A stretch of 6,747 bases of DNA from Deltaproteobacteria bacterium (GTDB taxonomy: Bacteria; Myxococcota_A; UBA9160; SMWR01), in NCBI GenBank assembly GCA_019313605.1, contig JAFDAW010000160.1:1-6747 (forward strand). The letters are read 5' to 3'. The position numbers and the translations under genes are program-made. Shown one piece after another: positions 5,698-6,747 of this stretch. A model generated the notes under the pieces. That model ran no database searches. It saw nothing but the letters and a program-made list of their open reading frames with translations, and had not been told where the DNA came from. Every line of letters begins with the position of its first letter. The first letter of the stretch is position 1.

Positions 5698-6747
5698 ATG
5701 AGCCGGTCAGAACAATCGCGCAAGACCCGGAATGCGATGCGATGTGGTGTGTTCTCGGTGGTGTCCATCATCGCGGCACTGCTCGTTGGCTGCGGTGGAG
5801 AAGATCGATCGGATGCGGTCACCGATACTCCCGAATCCGCAACCGAGGCGGCGGCGCCCGAAGCGGCTGCGCGGGCTCTCGACCGCAGCGCACTTCGCAA
5901 GCGAGCCGCAGCTGTTTTTGGCGTGCTTCCCGCTGAAGCTTCGAATCCGGAGAACGCCATCACGCCCGCGAAGGTCGAGTTGGGCCGAGCCCTCTACTAC
6001 GAGCCGCGACTTTCAAAGAATCACGACGTCTCTTGCAACACCTGTCACCTTCTCGATCACCACGGCGTTGACGGGCTGCCGACTTCCACCGGCCACCGCG
6101 AGCAGGTCGGCGGTCGCAATTCGCCCACCGTCTACAACGCCGCTCTCCACATCGCGCAGTTCTGGGATGGGCGTGCAGCGGATGTCGAAGAGCAGGCGAA
6201 GGGGCCCGTTCTGAATCCGATCGAGATGGCGATGCCGTCGGAAGAGGCCGTGGTCGCGGTACTGGATTCGATCCCGGGTTACGCGCCGCTTTTCGCAGCT
6301 GCATTTCCCGAGGAAGAGAAGCCCATCAGCTACGACAACATGGCAAACGCCATCGGCGCTTTCGAGCGCAAGCTCCTGACGCCGAGCCCGTTCGATGCAT
6401 TCCTCGCCGGCGATGACAACGCACTCAGCGATGAGCAGCTCGCCGGACTCGATGCGTTTGCATCGGCCGGCTGCACGACCTGTCACCAGGGAGCAGCGAT
6501 CGGCGGTGGCCTCTACCAGAAACTCGGGCTCATCAAGCCGTACCCGACCGAAGATCACGGCCGCATGGAAGTCACGGGCGAAGAGGCCGACCACCGCGTG
6601 TTCAAGGTTCCGTCTCTGCGCAATATCGCGAAGACGGGTCCCTACCTTCACGATGGTTCGATCCAAGAACTCGACGAGATGATTCGCATCATGGCCCAGT
6701 ACCAGCTAGGGGTTCCGATCGACGACGCGCAGGTGAGCGCGATCGAG
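5698..6747 (+). CDS. Diheme cytochrome c peroxidase (CcpA/MauG family) with lipoprotein signal, 3' partial
   Basis: This enzyme would reduce H2O2 to water in the periplasm using electrons from cytochrome c. The frame is open for 350 codons to the window edge, lacking only a short C-terminus. Residues 1-31 form a signal sequence ending in the lipobox LVGC, so C32 is the likely lipidated residue. An Ala/Glu-rich linker to about residue 65 follows. The peroxidatic heme site is CNTCH (113-117) and the electron-transfer heme site is CTTCH (259-263). Comparison by memory with Pseudomonas aeruginosa CcpA matches its His71 to H133 (STGH), Trp94 to W156 (QFWDGR), Glu114 to E176 (NPIEM) and Met275 to M332 (RIM before the QLG motif). 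FKVPSLRN (302-309) and PYLHDGS are also typical. All expected active-site residues are present. A MauG-type role is less likely because M332 and the standard CcpA motifs are retained. The lipid anchor is less usual, as many relatives are soluble. Confidence 0.93.
   Translation, partial: MSRSEQSRKTRNAMRCGVFSVVSIIAALLVGCGGEDRSDAVTDTPESATEAAAPEAAARALDRSALRKRAAAVFGVLPAEASNPENAITPAKVELGRALYYEPRLSKNHDVSCNTCHLLDHHGVDGLPTSTGHREQVGGRNSPTVYNAALHIAQFWDGRAADVEEQAKGPVLNPIEMAMPSEEAVVAVLDSIPGYAPLFAAAFPEEEKPISYDNMANAIGAFERKLLTPSPFDAFLAGDDNALSDEQLAGLDAFASAGCTTCHQGAAIGGGLYQKLGLIKPYPTEDHGRMEVTGEEADHRVFKVPSLRNIAKTGPYLHDGSIQELDEMIRIMAQYQLGVPIDDAQVSAIE

Noticed and set aside
6013..6666. 217-codon minus-strand open frame under the peroxidase
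   Set aside because: The + strand frame encodes both heme sites and all catalytic residues through this stretch, so the opposite frame is a by-product.

Overview
This window holds the downstream half of a cbb3-type cytochrome c oxidase locus: the tail of ccoP, then the assembly genes ccoG-ccoH-ccoI-ccoS and a TauE/SafE-like membrane protein gene. A separate diheme cytochrome c peroxidase gene follows and runs off the right edge. All genes are on the + strand. No RNA gene, insertion sequence, prophage or CRISPR array was seen. The DNA is GC-rich, genes are tightly packed, and the gene order is the one known from Proteobacteria and some neighbouring Gram-negative phyla. The lipoprotein signal, periplasmic cytochrome and cbb3 system all point to a Gram-negative respiratory bacterium able to use low oxygen. 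I cannot place it more precisely.

Layout: 1-112 is the C-terminus of CcoP (oxidase diheme subunit). 125-1557 is ccoG (cupric reductase, two [4Fe-4S] clusters), which appears broken at about 400. 1550-2113 is ccoH, 2110-4587 ccoI (P1B copper ATPase), 4584-4769 ccoS and 4766-5527 a six-helix TauE/SafE (DsbD_2-like) protein. 5528-5697 is the only sizeable intergenic stretch; it carries a 13-nt tandem repeat, small hairpins and a strong Shine-Dalgarno. 5698-6747 is a diheme peroxidase with a lipobox, 350 codons visible, open at the edge.

How they work together: CcoG reduces Cu(II) to Cu(I), CcoI pumps copper across the inner membrane, CcoH stabilises the assembling oxidase, and CcoS is needed for cofactor insertion into CcoN. 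The TauE-like protein is probably another copper or thiol handling component. From ccoG to the TauE-like gene, every junction is a stop/start overlap (8, 4, 4 and 4 bp), so the set reads as one translationally coupled operon. The peroxidase would draw electrons from the same c-type cytochrome pool to remove periplasmic H2O2.

Most notable: ccoG is read in two frames. Its conserved N-terminal third is in one frame and the rest in another, meeting at a 10-mer (391-400) that makes sense in both. The missing length fits a 34-nt deletion between short direct repeats. This is either a true lesion or an assembly collapse. Apart from that the region is a well-known system, and I do not see an undescribed one. 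Smaller points are marked GATC enrichment, the lipid-anchored peroxidase, the tandem repeat and the Pro/Ala insert in CcoH.
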